Part shown: in pieces, positions 23,201-35,133 of the stretch
How positions within the stretch are numbered: the first letter of the stretch is position 1
How the letters are laid out: each line of letters opens with the position of its first letter
NCBI RefSeq assembly: GCF_037975245.1
Contig: NC_092579.1
Location: 10,717,678 to 10,781,677 of the forward strand
Reading direction: 5' to 3'
Length of the DNA: 64,000 nt
Origin: Apostichopus japonicus
Taxonomy: Eukaryota; Echinodermata; Holothuroidea; Aspidochirotida; Stichopodidae
Program-made: the position numbers and the translations under genes
Notes under the pieces: generated by a model
What the model was told of the DNA's origin: nothing
Seen by the model: only the letters and a program-made list of their open reading frames with translations
Database searches by the model: none

Positions 23201-25248
23201 AGTAAGAGGAAGATCCCTATTGTTTTTGGTGCCCGCAAAGGTCACCAAAGGTCAGTTAGATGCCAAAAACCAATATATTAAAAACAGCAATAACTCCCAT
23301 TGACAGGGTCCAACACAGTTGATATTTTGAAGTTATATGGGGTCAAAGTTTTTCGGTCGAGGTTTTCGGAGTTAGGATGGCTGTACAGACTTGTCGTTTT
23401 GTTTTTTTGAATCAGGAGATAGAACTACATCTGAAACCAAGGTCAAAAGGTCAAAGGTCACATTAGAAAAAATGTGCTTATTTTGGGAGGAAACAAGCAA
23501 AAAAGAAAATGTTTGGTTTTGATGCTAGATTTGGATATCAAAGGTACCTTCCGATAAAAAATGTTAATGGGTTGACACCCGTGTGACTTTCGTGTGCGAA
23601 GTTATACGAGGTCAAGTTAATTTTCAGACATTTAATTCAATAACTCCCAGTTCAAAGGTGTGACACGATTGATATTTTTGGACAAGTTGCAAATGTTATA
23701 GGGGAATATTTTCAAACTTAACGGTCATGTGATCCGAGGTAAACCAAAGGTCAATTAATGATAAAAAACTAGTATTTTGGGGGGAGAAAATGGGCAAAGA
23801 AAAAAATGTTTGAATTTTTATAGTTTGATGCTATATTCATGTCTCACCGATCAAAAATGTCAATAAGTTGACCCAAGGTGACCTTTTTGTGTTAAGTTAT
23901 ATGAGGTCAAAGTTAATCTTCAGACATTTAGTGCAATAACTCCCAGTGCCCAGGTGTGACACGGTTGATATTTTGGGACAAGTTGCAAATGGTATAGGGG
24001 AATATTTTCAAACATAACGGTCATGTGATCCGAGGTCACCAAAGGTCAATTAATGATAAAAAACTAGAAGTTTTGCGATAACTTGAGAACGAATTGTCTG
24101 TTAGGGTTGGGAGTTGCTTCAATGTAATCCAATTTTCAACCCGCATCTGTGTAACCCTTGACCTCAATTTGACCTCTGGTGACCTTTACGTGTTTTGAGG
24201 ATTTTTACAGTTTCGATGCTATTTTCAGATGTTAAAGGTACCTTCTGATCATAAATGTCAATAGCTTGACCCCTGTGTGACCTTCGTGTGCGAAGTTATA
24301 CAAGGTCAAAGTTAATTTTCAGACATTTAATGCAATAACTCCCAGTGCCAAGGTGTGACATGGTTGATATTTTGGGACAAGTTGCAAATGGTGTCAGGGT
24401 ATATTTTCAAACTCAACGGTCATGTGGTCCGAGGTCACCAAAGGTCAATTAATGTTAAAAAAATAGTATTTTGGGGGGGAGAAAATGGGAAAAGAAAAAA
24501 TGTTTGAATTTTTACAGTTTTGATGCTCTAGTTAGGTCTCACCGATCAAAAATGTCAATTGGTTGACCCCCGGGTGACCTTTGTGTGTGAAGTTATGTAT
24601 ACAAACTTCAAAGTTAATTTTTAGACACATAATGCAATTAACTCCCAATGCCAAGGTGTGACATGGTTGATATTTTGGGACAAGTTGTGAATGGGGTGGT
24701 GGAACATTTTCAAACTTAACGGTCATGTGATGTGAGGTCACCAATGTTATCATATCTGTTGACCCGCTTGTAGGTGACCTTATATTGCTTAATTTTTCAA
24801 TGCCATATTCAGATCTCAAAAGTGCCTTCCGATCAAAAATCCGATCACAATTTGTGATCACAAAAGTGTTGGCTATAGTGTTGGTTACTTTATGGGTACA
24901 TGTAGGACCACAATTACTTGGACTATTTGAGCCCAATCTCGCTTGATAATATTATGTGTATTGTCATAAACCCGTACGCAAGGAACCACAGTGCCCTTGG
25001 GCTCTTGTTCAACTCAATTTTCGATTATCTCAATCTTAATTCCTACCTTGAACAAGCATTGGAACCATAAGTCTTTTGGTTTTCTGACTTTTCTGTTCAC
25101 AGTTCCCATCACTACTGAAGAGCCACCAGCCCCAGATCAAGACCATTTTTATGGGTTGCCTTTTGCAGCAGCAATATTAGTTATAGTCATAATGTGCATG
25201 CTCATGGTCATGCTCATGCTCATGCTCATGCAAAGAAGGTATGGATAA
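20263..25248 (+). CDS. two-Ig-domain type I membrane protein (Ig superfamily)
   Basis: Four exons: 20263-20317, 21864-22169, 22631-22963 and 25103-25248, all spliced in phase 1, giving 279 aa. GT/AG sites are intact, and the acceptor at 22630 is preferred over the AG at 22641 because only it keeps phase. Exon 1 encodes a hydrophobic signal peptide (MKMDIILRILCMLFSLLP). Exon 2 is a V-like Ig domain with the EIVC and DEGNYFC cysteines and an FWRKG tryptophan. Exon 3 is a second Ig-like domain (LICRG, LKWFNG, LTCQV) with several N-glycosylation sequons. Exon 4 gives a Pro/Glu stalk, a ~26-residue transmembrane segment and a QRRYG tail. One domain per phase-1 exon is standard Ig architecture. Likely a cell-surface recognition or adhesion receptor; the ligand is unknown. 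The stop at 25246 may be bypassed if AAG|GTATGG (25239) is used as a donor to further cytoplasmic exons. Confidence 0.85.
20640..20960 (+). repeat. AGGTCA-type dispersed repeat in intron 1 of the Ig gene
   Basis: Contains ATGGTCAAAGGTCATTTGAGG and repeated 'aactca..aag' and 'ggatc' phrases that also occur at 46850-46980. A degenerate relative of the larger arrays at 23 and 48 kb. Confidence 0.5.
23058..24987 (+). repeat. AGGTCA-rich repeat array A (intron 3 of the Ig gene)
   Basis: Bounded by GGTTCCTTGC (23058) and its complement GCAAGGAACC (24978-24987). A hairpin of the same pair opens the element (23058-23088), followed by a GT microsatellite. Inside, a unit marked by GATATTTTGGGACAAGTTG recurs at 23671, 23967, 24366 and 24669, spaced 296, 399 and 303 nt apart. 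Units carry AGGTCA half-sites, including AGGTCACCAAAGGTCA. A second array of the same family is at 48007-50566. Confidence 0.85.
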
Positions 25249-25499
25249 ATCACTCCATTCAAAATATTTTGGGGTCATGGTTACATTAGCCCGTGAACAT
25301 GCTTACAGAAGATTTTCTGGTTAATTTCACCTGTATTTTTGATAATGATTATGGTAATAACGGTCTGTTTCTTTATAATGATTATGGTAATAACGGTCTG
25401 AAATGAAGCTGTATTTTGCTTTGGGTTGCAATTTTTTGTCACTTTCAACAAACATGTAATATTTACACCTCGATACAGAGATGTCAATTGGTCAATCTC

Positions 25500-26197
25500 T
25501 CAGGATTGATTGATTTCAATCACGCCAATTTAATCACAGAATGAGAATTTAATCAAACACATCACAATGCGCTTTACAATGAAAGAAAGACAGAGAGAAA
25601 CAAACACATATAAACATTAATACATAACATTATAAAGCAAAAGCAACTCTGAAAAGATGTCTTTTCAATAGATTTTTTAAATGAGTAACAGATGCGTCGA
25701 TGGACAAAAGCGTTCCAAAACGTTGGGGCCATTATGGTGAAGGTTCTTTGTCCACTGGTTTTTGGTCCATGAAACGGGAACTTCGAGATGATTTTGGGAG
25801 CTGGATCTCAAAGACTTGGTTGGAGCGTATTTGTGGATTTCAGGAGTTCAGATAAATATAGTTGGAGTTGGATCTGTTACAGATTTGTAGGTAAGGAGAA
25901 GCTCTTTGAATCCAATACGTTGAGTGATTGGCAGCCAGTGAAGATTATGAAGTACCGGGGTGATATGGTCACGTTTCTTTGAAGGCTGACCAGACGGGCG
26001 TTGTAATTCTGAATGCGTTGAAGCATAAGAAGATCTTTACATGAAAGACAGATGAGGATGCTGTTGCAATTGTTCCAATGAGAAGTAACAAAGCGTGGAC
26101 GAGTTTTGTCAGTGGTTTGCTTGTTTCGAAATCTGCATATGCTCCTGATTTTCATATTAGCAAACAAAGCACTGCGGCATATAGTTAGACTTCAGAA
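25500..26197 (-). mobile_element. 3' half of a decayed LINE (L2/CR1-like), minus strand
   Basis: Read on minus, 26190 down to 25650 gives a broken RT C-terminal region with FVTSHWNNCNSIL, LQRIQNYNARLV, ITPVLHNLHWLPITQRI and a frame-shifted APTKSLRSS stretch, all typical of L2/CR1-type ORF2 ends. A 3' UTR with TGTAAAGCGCATTGTGATGTG lies near 25560-25580. Its 5' half continues at 29454-30300, on the other side of a younger LINE that split it. Several stops and frameshifts make it non-functional. Confidence 0.8.
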
Positions 26198-26604
26198 TAG
26201 CTAAGATCCTAACAGGTGCTGCTCAGTGGCGACTACCGTTCGACAGTTCTTCCTGTTTTGTCGTTGTTTTTTGGATTTGACTATCCGTCTTGACTATATG
26301 TCTAACATGTCTAATATGTCTAACATGTTTCAAGCAAAACATGCTGAGTGTCGTTTTACATGGTTATTTCTTGTGTTTCTGTTGTTTCTACTTTTTTATG
26401 GATGTGTCGGTAGTGATGATCGTGTAACTAGGCCTATCGTCTTTTCATGAACTGCACTGTACCAGTTACGCCACAATGGCCTAGGCCCAAAGCCGGCTGA
26501 CTATCAGCAATACCCTGGGGAGATAAAGGGACGTAGGCGAGGTAGAAGTGGTGGAGTACGGAAGAGGAATAGGGGTAGGGGGCACAAAACGTCACTACCA
26601 ACAG

Positions 26605-27515
26605 TAATATTTGGGAATGTAAGATTTTTTCAAAATAAAGTGGACGAGCTGAAGGTATGCACTCGATACTTCAATGAATACCGGGAGGCCAGCTTTATGT
26701 GTTTTACAGAAACATGGCTCTCAGAAAGTGTGCCTGACAGAATCGTTGACATCCCAAATTAAACACTTGTTCGTGGAGACCGATCTACCGAATCAGGAAA
26801 ATCAAGAGGAGGGGGTCTGTGTTTTTTCATTAATGATAGCTGGTGTAACAACTTGTCTGTAACACAGAAAATATGCACCCCTGACATTGAAAGTTTGACA
26901 GTCGGTCTTCGGCCATTTTATCTACCAAGGGAATTCACACAGATCTTAGTTACGGTTGTGTATATCCACCCGAAAGCGAATGCTGACAATGCTCGTAATC
27001 AATTGAAAGCAACGATTAATAGCATTGAAAATTCCCACCCCGATGCCGTTAATATGATAATGGGGGACCTTAATCACTGCAAGATTGACGATTTACTGCC
27101 TACTTATACACAATATATTGATCTGCCTACAAGGAATAACACTACACTGGATATGTGCTATGGTAATGTCAATGGAAGTAATTACAAAGTAAAAACTTTA
27201 GCTCAGCTTGGTAGTTCTGATCACTCTATTATCCATATGTCGCCCAAATACCGTCGTGAACTGGAAAGATCCAAACCCATTGTGAAGACGCAACTGAGCT
27301 GGAACAAGGAAGCTGTTGACCAATTGCGTGGGTGTTTTGAGTGCATGGACTGGAATGTATTTGATGATCCAAACTTACAGGACACTACAACAACTGTTAC
27401 TGAATATATGAATTTCTGTGCTGATCTGATAATCCCAAAGAAATCGTTTCGCATTTTCCCAAATAGCAAACCGTGGCTATCCAAAGAGTTGAAATCCCTA
27501 GTGTATGAAAAGTAA
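26605..27515 (+). pseudogene. LINE AP-endonuclease region, interrupted
   Basis: One frame runs from VIFGNVRFFQNK through TETWLSESVPD, MIMGDLNHCK and LGSSDHSIIHM, the order expected for the apurinic-endonuclease domain (ETW, GDxN, SDH motifs). A TAA at about 26759 (after VDIPN) and a TAA at 27513 (after LVYEK) break it. The endonuclease nicks target DNA to prime reverse transcription in intact relatives. The linker to the RT continues at 27516-27830 in the same frame, then shifts. Confidence 0.8.
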
Positions 27516-27927
27516 GCTGCATTCTCAAGCAGGGATTTTGATCTTGTAAAGGTAAAACAGCGTGAGATAAAAAAGGAAGTTAAGAGATGTAAAAAAGAGT
27601 ACGGAAAGAAATTGAAAGATAAATTTGTGGGGGGTAATTCGAAAGCAGCCTGGCAAATGATGCAAAGTATAACTGGTTATAAAGGAAAACATAAAAGTGG
27701 ACCGATTAGAGATGGACAAAAACTGGTTAATGACTTGAATAATTTTTATTGTAGGTTTGATGTGAGTAGCGATACATTGGTTAATGCAGGAATTGATAAA
27801 AAATTGAGGAATATAGTCTCAATTGTGCTAACACTGGTAGTGACAGAGTTATTGTAAATGAAAATGTTGTCAGGAAATATTTTTCTAGTGTTAAGATAAA
27901 GCCACAGGCCCAGACGGGGTCCAAAAT

Positions 27928-29250
27928 ATGTTAATAAAAACATGTAGCTATCAGCTAGCGCCAATGTTCACTACGATTTTCCAAAGAACACTTGATGAGG
28001 GCGTTATTCCCGAGATCTGGAAAACCTCAATCATAATCCCGGTTCCTAAAACAAAAGTGGTCTCATGTTTAAATGACTACCGTCCGATATCACTCACGTC
28101 AAATATCATGAAATGTCTGGAAAGGGTGGTACTAAATCTTCTAGCTGAAAAAGGTGTTGTTATAGATGAAAATCAGTTTGCCTACCAAAGCAAAAGAGGT
28201 GTAGATGACGCAATACTTGATTACCTGCATGGGGTCTTGAAGCACTTAGACCAACCACAAACGTCTGTGAGGTCAATCTTCATTGACTTCTCGAGTGCAT
28301 TTAACACTATTAAGCCCAATATATTAGTGCAAAAACTGTTAGACATGCAAGTGAACTATAACATTGTTCTCTGGGTCTTCAATTATATGCGTTGTAGACC
28401 TCAGATGGTTAGAATGGGTGATTTCAGATCTGACCAGTGTGTCATTAGTACGGGTGCCCCCCAGGGATGTGTGCTCTCACTAGTGCTGTTCTGCTTGTAC
28501 ACCAATGATTGTAAAATATCGAGTGACCAATGCAACATCATCAAATATGCTGATGGTACCATGCTGACTGGTCTTCTTTATAATAATGACAGCTCTGCCT
28601 TTGTTAGTGAAGTACAGAAATTTGTTGGTTGGTGTAAAAGTAACAGTCTGATGTTAAATAAAAATAAAACTAAGGAACTAGTGTTTGATTTTAGGAAAAG
28701 GAATATTGTCCACGATCATGTCATAATTGATGGCAAAGTAGTTGAGAGGGTAGAAAGCTACAAGTACCTGGGAATGTATATTGATAATAAACTTAATTGG
28801 AATGTTTACACAAAGGCTGTTAAGGGTAAAGCCTGCCAACGACTTTATTTCCTTAGAAAATTAAAACAATGCAGAGTTAATTATACCATCATGAAATTAT
28901 TCTACCAGTCAATCATCCAAAGTGTCATAACGTCCAGTATTATATGTTTCTTTGGCAGTATGCCGAAGAAGTACAGGGCAGAGCTGGAACGTGTTCGGAA
29001 GTTAGCTGAACGTTGCATTGGTTCAAGTCTTCCGTCACTCTCAACTATATATGAAGAGAGTCTGTTAAAGAAACTAAAAAATATAAAAGAAGATCACACA
29101 CACCCTTTTCATAGTCATATCATTTTCAACAGATCCGGGTTACGATTACAGGTGCCCAATACTAAAACGTCCAGGTTCTGTAATTCTTTCTTACCTGAGG
29201 CAATACACTTATTTAACTCGCGTGCAAAGCGATTTGGCCACAGTGTGTGA
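27928..29250 (+). pseudogene. LINE reverse transcriptase with YADG in place of YADD
   Basis: A 440-codon open frame starting within the RT. Motifs in order: LNDYRPISLT (~49-57), FIDFSSAFNTI with catalytic Asp 120, GAPQGCVLS (~176-184), IKYADGT with the second catalytic Asp replaced by Gly at 210, and a C-terminal FLPEAIHLFNSR. In intact relatives this makes cDNA from the element's RNA. The D-to-G change plus two frameshifts upstream (near 27830 and 27895) indicate a dead copy. The true ORF2 would begin in the endonuclease region; the ATG at 27928 is internal. Confidence 0.85.
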
Positions 29251-29453
29251 TCTGTCACTTGCACCCCTCTGTGCTGCCTCTGTTACTGTTCTGGTTCTGC
29301 TTATTTAGTTTTATTCTCGTAGCTGTTCACTTATAGTTTACTTATTGTATGGTTGTGTTTGTATTCACTAATGTTTTATGTTTACTGTCGACGGGAAATG
29401 ATTTCCGTTTTCTGTTTTCTGAAATTGACAATAAATTTTCTATCTATCTAGCT

Positions 29454-30305
29454 TCATTGACAGGCGTGAATCTAGAACAACTCCAAGATCAAGGGCAGAA
29501 GAAACATCATTTACCTGAGCATCCCCTGCAGTAATGTAAGAGGTATGGTTTCATTTCAAAACGGGATCTAAAATGCAAAACTTCAGATTTGTTATAAAGA
29601 AGCATATAGGTACAGTAGTCCTTAGTCATTAACATTTTAACATCCTGGATGCAGTGTTCGATCTTGTCAATGTGCAATTGACCTCTCTTCTGGTTTGTTT
29701 GTGATAAACAGCTGGGTGTTTTCGACATAGGTGATACTAGACAGATCATGAACACGAAAAAATATCTTCTCGGGACGCTGTATAGCTGACGAACAAAATG
29801 GGGCCGCAATGGATCCTTGCTGGATTCCCCAGTCCATGACAAGTGGGTTGGAGGTGGCAGAGGTGTTAGCAATAGACTGTTCTCTCCCATGCAGGGATGC
29901 AACCCATTCAAGTTCTTTCCCACCAATATCAAACTGGCTATATTGAGGCGTTCTAATTAGCAGCGAGTGGTCAATTGTATCAAAGGCCGCTGTTCAATCC
30001 AGCAGCACTAAGATGACTTCACTGGCCGGGGTTGTCTAACGATCTGAGAATGTCATTACATACTCACAACAATGCTGTTACTGTTGATCGTAGGCAGATT
30101 TTGATATTGCAAAGAGGTTGTTAACAGCAGCTTGCTCAGTCAATTTGCCCAAGTAAGCCACATTGAAGATTGGATGAAAGTAATAGTATCTCAGGGTCAA
30201 GGCTAGAAAGAATTAACTTGTTCAGGTTGAATATCAAGGCAGGCTCCAAAAATACATGCGAGAGCAGAGAATAGATAAATTTTTCTCATGCAGTCAAGAT
30301 TAATG
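29454..30305 (-). mobile_element. 5' half of the decayed minus-strand LINE
   Basis: Read on minus from 30300, the frames give fragments such as EVILVLLD..AAFDTIDHSLL, GIQQGSIAAPF (from PQGSVLGP), YVENTQLFI (from YADDTQLYI) and ALDLGVVLDSRLSM. These are RT motifs in the right order with the catalytic YADD lost. The sequence stops exactly at the TAGCT junction with the younger LINE. A ~95-bp piece (30215-30305) has an inverted second copy at 44708-44803. Confidence 0.8.
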
Positions 30306-30327
30306 TTTGAAGTGAATAAACTTCCAG

Positions 30328-30332
30328 CCTCC

Positions 30333-30397
<65 letters not shown>

Positions 30398-30476
30398 TAT
30401 ATAAAGAATAAACTTCCAGCCTCCATTCTATATATATACATATATATATATATGTATATACTGTATATATATATAT
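30328..30476. repeat. (TA)n microsatellite with duplicated flank
   Basis: A long TA run (about 30333-30400) and a second, interrupted one (30428-30476). The phrase GAATAAACTTCCAGCCTCCA precedes each of them, so a flank-plus-TA unit has been duplicated. Confidence 0.9.
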
Positions 30477-31847
30477 AACCCTAAAGTGTACAGTACCAGG
30501 ACACCGTCAAAAAAACCACCTTGGATGGACTTTCCATATAAAGCCACATATAAGTCTTAATGCAAATGCGTCGTTAAGGATAAATTCACCGCAGACTGGA
30601 GGGATTGATAGCAGTACATGGAACTTGGATCGCATCTTTTATGCAATTCATTGACAGATATATCAGAAAAGCGATAGTAACTGTGTCTTCTTTACGTACT
30701 TCAAACAATTTTTAGTACGATAGAGAGACACTTGCATATGTCCCTCTATTAACAGTTAAGAGTACAGTACATATGTTCACATAATGTATGCATTTATACA
30801 ACTCTCCGATCGGTATACGGTTTAAGTGTGTGTGCCATTCATTCATTGCATGTTATAGGAAAGAATCTTATATAAAAAAGTTGACTGCATTATCGGCAAT
30901 TTTAAGCAATAAATTTGCTCAAAATATAACCAGCTAATGTAGAACTTTCAATTCAGTATACACATTTCATTAGTTTATAACAACACTATTTTCCAATGTT
31001 ACGGTGTGACAAAAACCCAAGTTATGGTAAAGATTTCTTGATTAGAGTACAACTGACATGATAATCAGCTTAACCGAGTACCGATTAGTTTCTGTGACAA
31101 TTGGGCCGATGCCTATAACCTTTAGTGGATAGGCAGTTTTATTTTAATATTTTATTGAAAAAGATAACACGATCCCGAACGTTTGCTTCAAGTTTTGCCA
31201 TATGCGAGGGAAACCTTCCGATGGAACGTTGTTTAAACGATCATACACAGTAAGTCAATGGCGCTTCTCCATTGACATAACTACACGTGGGAAAACCACA
31301 CACTAAAGTCCCTGGAAATCAGACATGCTTTAGTCGGTGAGTTTAATTACTGCAAAGGTGATATTTTAGCACGTATAGTACATTAGGTCAGGGAAAAAAA
31401 GTTGCTTCGGATTTTTCGCAAAAATATGCGTAAGAATATTTGCCTAATCAGTGATTGGTAATCACAAAGGGTAATGCAGTAGAACTACCGAGGACTGTCG
31501 CCAAACCTTTCTAGGGAATTGTAGGAGTATTTGGGCCCTTGATTGCATAATTTTATGGCATTTGTAGAAAATTGGGCGTATTTTCAAACTAAACAGTTAG
31601 CTCAACAGTTCTCTAGCCAGACTAGCCTAATGTACGTAGAACTCACAATGAACAAAGCGTAATGCCACTCTCACTTTCCAGTTTTCACCTACGGTGAAAT
31701 GGCCAAAGTGGTTTAAAAGTATATTGATTTGGTTTTACATTTACTCGAAACAAATAATCTTTCATATCAATCGTTGAACCTGATAACAGGAGGTTTCGTT
31801 AGATGCAAGAAGCGAAGTGAAAAAATAATAATAACGTCGTCCCTCTA

Positions 31848-31871
31848 AGCAGGGAGCTGCAGCTCCCTGCT
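31848..31871. repeat. 24-bp perfect palindrome
   Basis: AGCAGGGAGCTG followed directly by its complement, with no spacer and a PstI-like CTGCAG centre. GC-rich in an AT-rich neighbourhood. Confidence 0.95.
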
Positions 31872-32084
31872 CTAAGCTTATTGCGAGTATACTGTATGAT
31901 GTTAACTGCTAAAACTGGATAGTATATTGAACAGCATTAGTACAAACTCGCGTGAGGGACTTGCGATACCGCTTCACGGTAGATTAGCAGCGCACCTTCG
32001 CCGGCTATGAATAGCGCTGAATGGAACTTCTCCCGTTGTAGTTGTGGTGAATCAAAAGCGCGTAAAAATACAATCCTTGATGTG

Positions 32085-32200
32085 GAACCTAATAATCGGT
32101 TCCAAATAATCGGTAGCGCAATGGATTTTGCCGATGCCGGTTACCGATTGTCTGATAATCGGCCCGATGCCGATTATCTAACCTATTATCGGTCGAACAC
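32085..32200. repeat. ATAATCGG-type repeat cluster
   Basis: TAATCGG and its complement occur five or more times in about 115 nt, with CCGATGCCG between them. The related phrase GGGCCGATGCCTATAACC is near 31107. Probably one terminus of a TIR transposon; boundaries not resolved. The 76-codon frame across it is an artefact. Confidence 0.45.
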
Positions 32201-35133
32201 TATTCTTGATCAGAAAATGCTGTCAATGTATAATTAGCAAAAGTCGGTCAGATTCCCTCGGAGTAGCTATTTTGATAAGTACGGTGCTTTCCTTCTCGTC
32301 TTTTACGAAGTTCTAGTCTTAGCAGTCTGTTTGTAGTGTTCATGGCACACTTCTACCTCTCTTATCTGTGTAGCTTTAACCTCAGACATAGCTTGCTCAA
32401 ATTTTTCCACCGAGGAAAACCTAATTAGCTTGGTCTTTTACAAAGCCAGTATACTTCAGGCATACTGTGGTCACCACATGACATTAAATGAGGGTACGAG
32501 TTGCATTATAAGAGGCATTCTTGTGTTGGTGGGGGGGGGTGGGGGTGTGGGCGGCTGTATTTATGGGTGTGAAGGTTTTTTGCCACTGATTTTATTCAGT
32601 TAACTCTTGGCTCTATTGTTGAACCACTAGCGTGCATAGGGAGTAAAATGTTGGGGTTGTGTGAGTGGGGGGCAGACTTGTGACTAGCTTGACGGATATG
32701 GCTTTAATCCATTTGGCTAGATGGAAGATCCATGTCTAGCATATTCAATGACATTGGTCAGCAATTCATCAATCATACATCCTTTCCCTCCCCCATCACA
32801 GCCTATGTTCCCTAAGCCTTTTTCAATGTTACCAGAAACACAATACATATGATCACATTACTTCACAAACCAAGCCAGAAAGCATAAATACTAAGAAAGG
32901 AAACATTCAAGCACAAAGATATTTTTCATTTAATTTTAATAAAATCCTTATGGCAAGTGAACAACAAAAATAAATGAAAATCAGCAGCTTTGAAATTAAT
33001 GTAGATTAAAACTGATCATTGGGTGCAGAGTATACTATATGCAATTGACACTATCTCCATAGTATGAACCATTCCAAAGGTCATCAATTACTCATACACA
33101 CTCTTGAAAATACAAGTTAAATGCATATTTTGTGTTGTTTACAGGAGTACACTATACTAGTCAACTTGTGAACATTTGGAATGAGAACATAATACAAAAG
33201 TACACCACAAGAGAAGTGTGGATCCCTTTCTGTTAACATTGCTGGTTATTAAATGAAGGAAACATAAGGCCTTGAAATCTTGAATAAAACATACATAGTA
33301 AACTAGATTTTAGCAGTAGTGTTGACAAGAGTCATAGTATAGCAAAGTATTCATATCTTATGTGAATTCTTTGTGAGTGCTCCGTGAGAAGTTTCAATGA
33401 CCAATAAAATTACATAGTATTTTTGAAAAACAATACACAATACAATAAGCTTGAAAATCTGCTGAATTGAAAAAAAAAAGTTTCTGTGATTACGTAATCG
33501 ATTGTCAATTGTGGTATAATTCTTGAGTTACTTGCTGGAACTACACCTGCTTGCTTGCATCTTGTTGAGAGCTTTGTGTACAGGTTCTCACAAGCAATGT
33601 ATCCTTGTCTGCATGTGTGTTGGTTTATACCAATGATTGACTTTAAGCAGATCAGTGAGTGATCTTTAGTAAGTATTAGCATGTTTTATCAGGATGAGAT
33701 AAAAAAGAATAGAATAGACAGGTGACCAGAAATGCTTTTAATATGCAGCAAAAGAAAGGTACAACTAACTCAACATCTCTCAAATATTTTAAACAGTGAA
33801 CTAACATTTAATAATCACATGAACAGATCTATAGTAGGAAAACTTGACCTATCTTGATGAAAAAAAGGAAAATTAGCCATGTCATAAACATGAGGCAACA
33901 GATACTGGGCTGTCAATACTGATTGAGCAGCAGTGAAAATGCACCATTACATACAGCTTTTAAACATGTTGACCTCTGCATTCACTTCTAAGAGGTTCCC
34001 TTTGCGAAACAAGGTACTGTTTATTTACATTTTCCCTGTATGCAAACTAGCAATTTATGCATCAAACTATTTGAGCAAAGAAGTACATTCCCATAAGAAA
34101 ATAGTAATGAAAATGTAATTGGTGTTCAACCTAGTATTTTAAGTTTGTCTATGTTATCAAACATACAGCCAACCATAACCTCCTTCTCATAACTTGGCTG
34201 TCAACTGAGAACCCTTTTTAAACAGGCAAATTTTGCTTTTAGTATTAACTTCTATCATTGCGCATTCAAAGTGCTCATTTAGGCAGAAAACACCAAACAA
34301 TGCTAATTTGGCAAATCACTGTCACATATGTTGCTATAACTTGTTCTCTTCCCGCTAATGCAGGTAAAGATTGTTGCAGATTGAAACATATGAGTTCATG
34401 ATATTAAGTATCAGCAACACATTGGTAATGCTCACTGTACATAACTCTGAGAGTTTATCAAGTGATGTTACCTCTTGTGCATTACTTTAATTTAAAATGG
34501 CACATATAAGATGTTTAACCACTCATTTAAAAAATGTATTCAGTTAAAACTGGAACAAACTCTTAATTTGCAGCCGCTTCTCACTTCTGTCTTTGTTTTA
34601 ACACACTTGAACAGCTGAACATTGATACCACTCAATATAAACTTGAACAGGTTAATATTCATATCACTCATAAAAAGTTAAAAACACACATACAGGTATG
34701 CTTGATCTCTATGGATAGTGTCTTACCATCAAAGAATATTCCTTCAATGGATCAGATTACCTTTATTATGCTATATAACAATCAATAATCTTATAAAGTA
34801 CATGATTAGACTTAAAAAAAACCCAAAAAAATCAAGGGCTTTATCCCTTTAATCTTTGAAGCTCCTTTTGTTATTCTTGTTTACAACTTTCTAAGTATCT
34901 TTTCTTTTACCATTACGTTGTGTTTCAATAATGCAAATAACATACCCATCAATTGTAAACACTTAAAGTTTAAATTAGAATACTTTCAGTAGCCTAGCTA
35001 CCCAAGTTATGAGAAAATAGATAAATGAGATCAAGTTGGAACACAGAAGCTCTTCATTAGCAGGTTTCTCTTCCTTCTCTCTACTTTTTTATAACACTAG
35101 AACAGCTAAACATATGTGCCCACACTGCAGTGG

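Larger units (their letters stand above)
26203..29448 (+). mobile_element. non-LTR retrotransposon (L2/Rex1/CR1 supergroup), plus strand
   Basis: A 3.2-kb element containing an AP-type endonuclease region followed by a reverse transcriptase, with a short TATC/CTAT tail and no poly(A). The 5-mer TAGCT is present at both junctions (26198-26202, 29449-29453). Removing the element rejoins the two halves of the minus-strand LINE in register. It is inactivated by stops and frameshifts. The clade is inferred from the GAPQGCVLS and FIDFSSAFNTI wording and the simple-repeat tail. Confidence 0.85.
30480..35120. other. 4.6 kb of intergenic DNA
   Basis: No exon chain or conserved frame found. Noted inside: ATAATCGG and GGCCGATGCC repeats at 31100-31110 and 32085-32200, which look like the end of another TIR element; a perfect palindrome at 31848-31871; and a G-rich run at 32528-32548. 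33000-35100 is plain AT-rich sequence. Confidence 0.4.

Noticed and set aside
23058-24987. CRISPR-like array
   Set aside because: Units are about 300-400 nt, without short identical repeats or unique spacers, in a eukaryotic intron.
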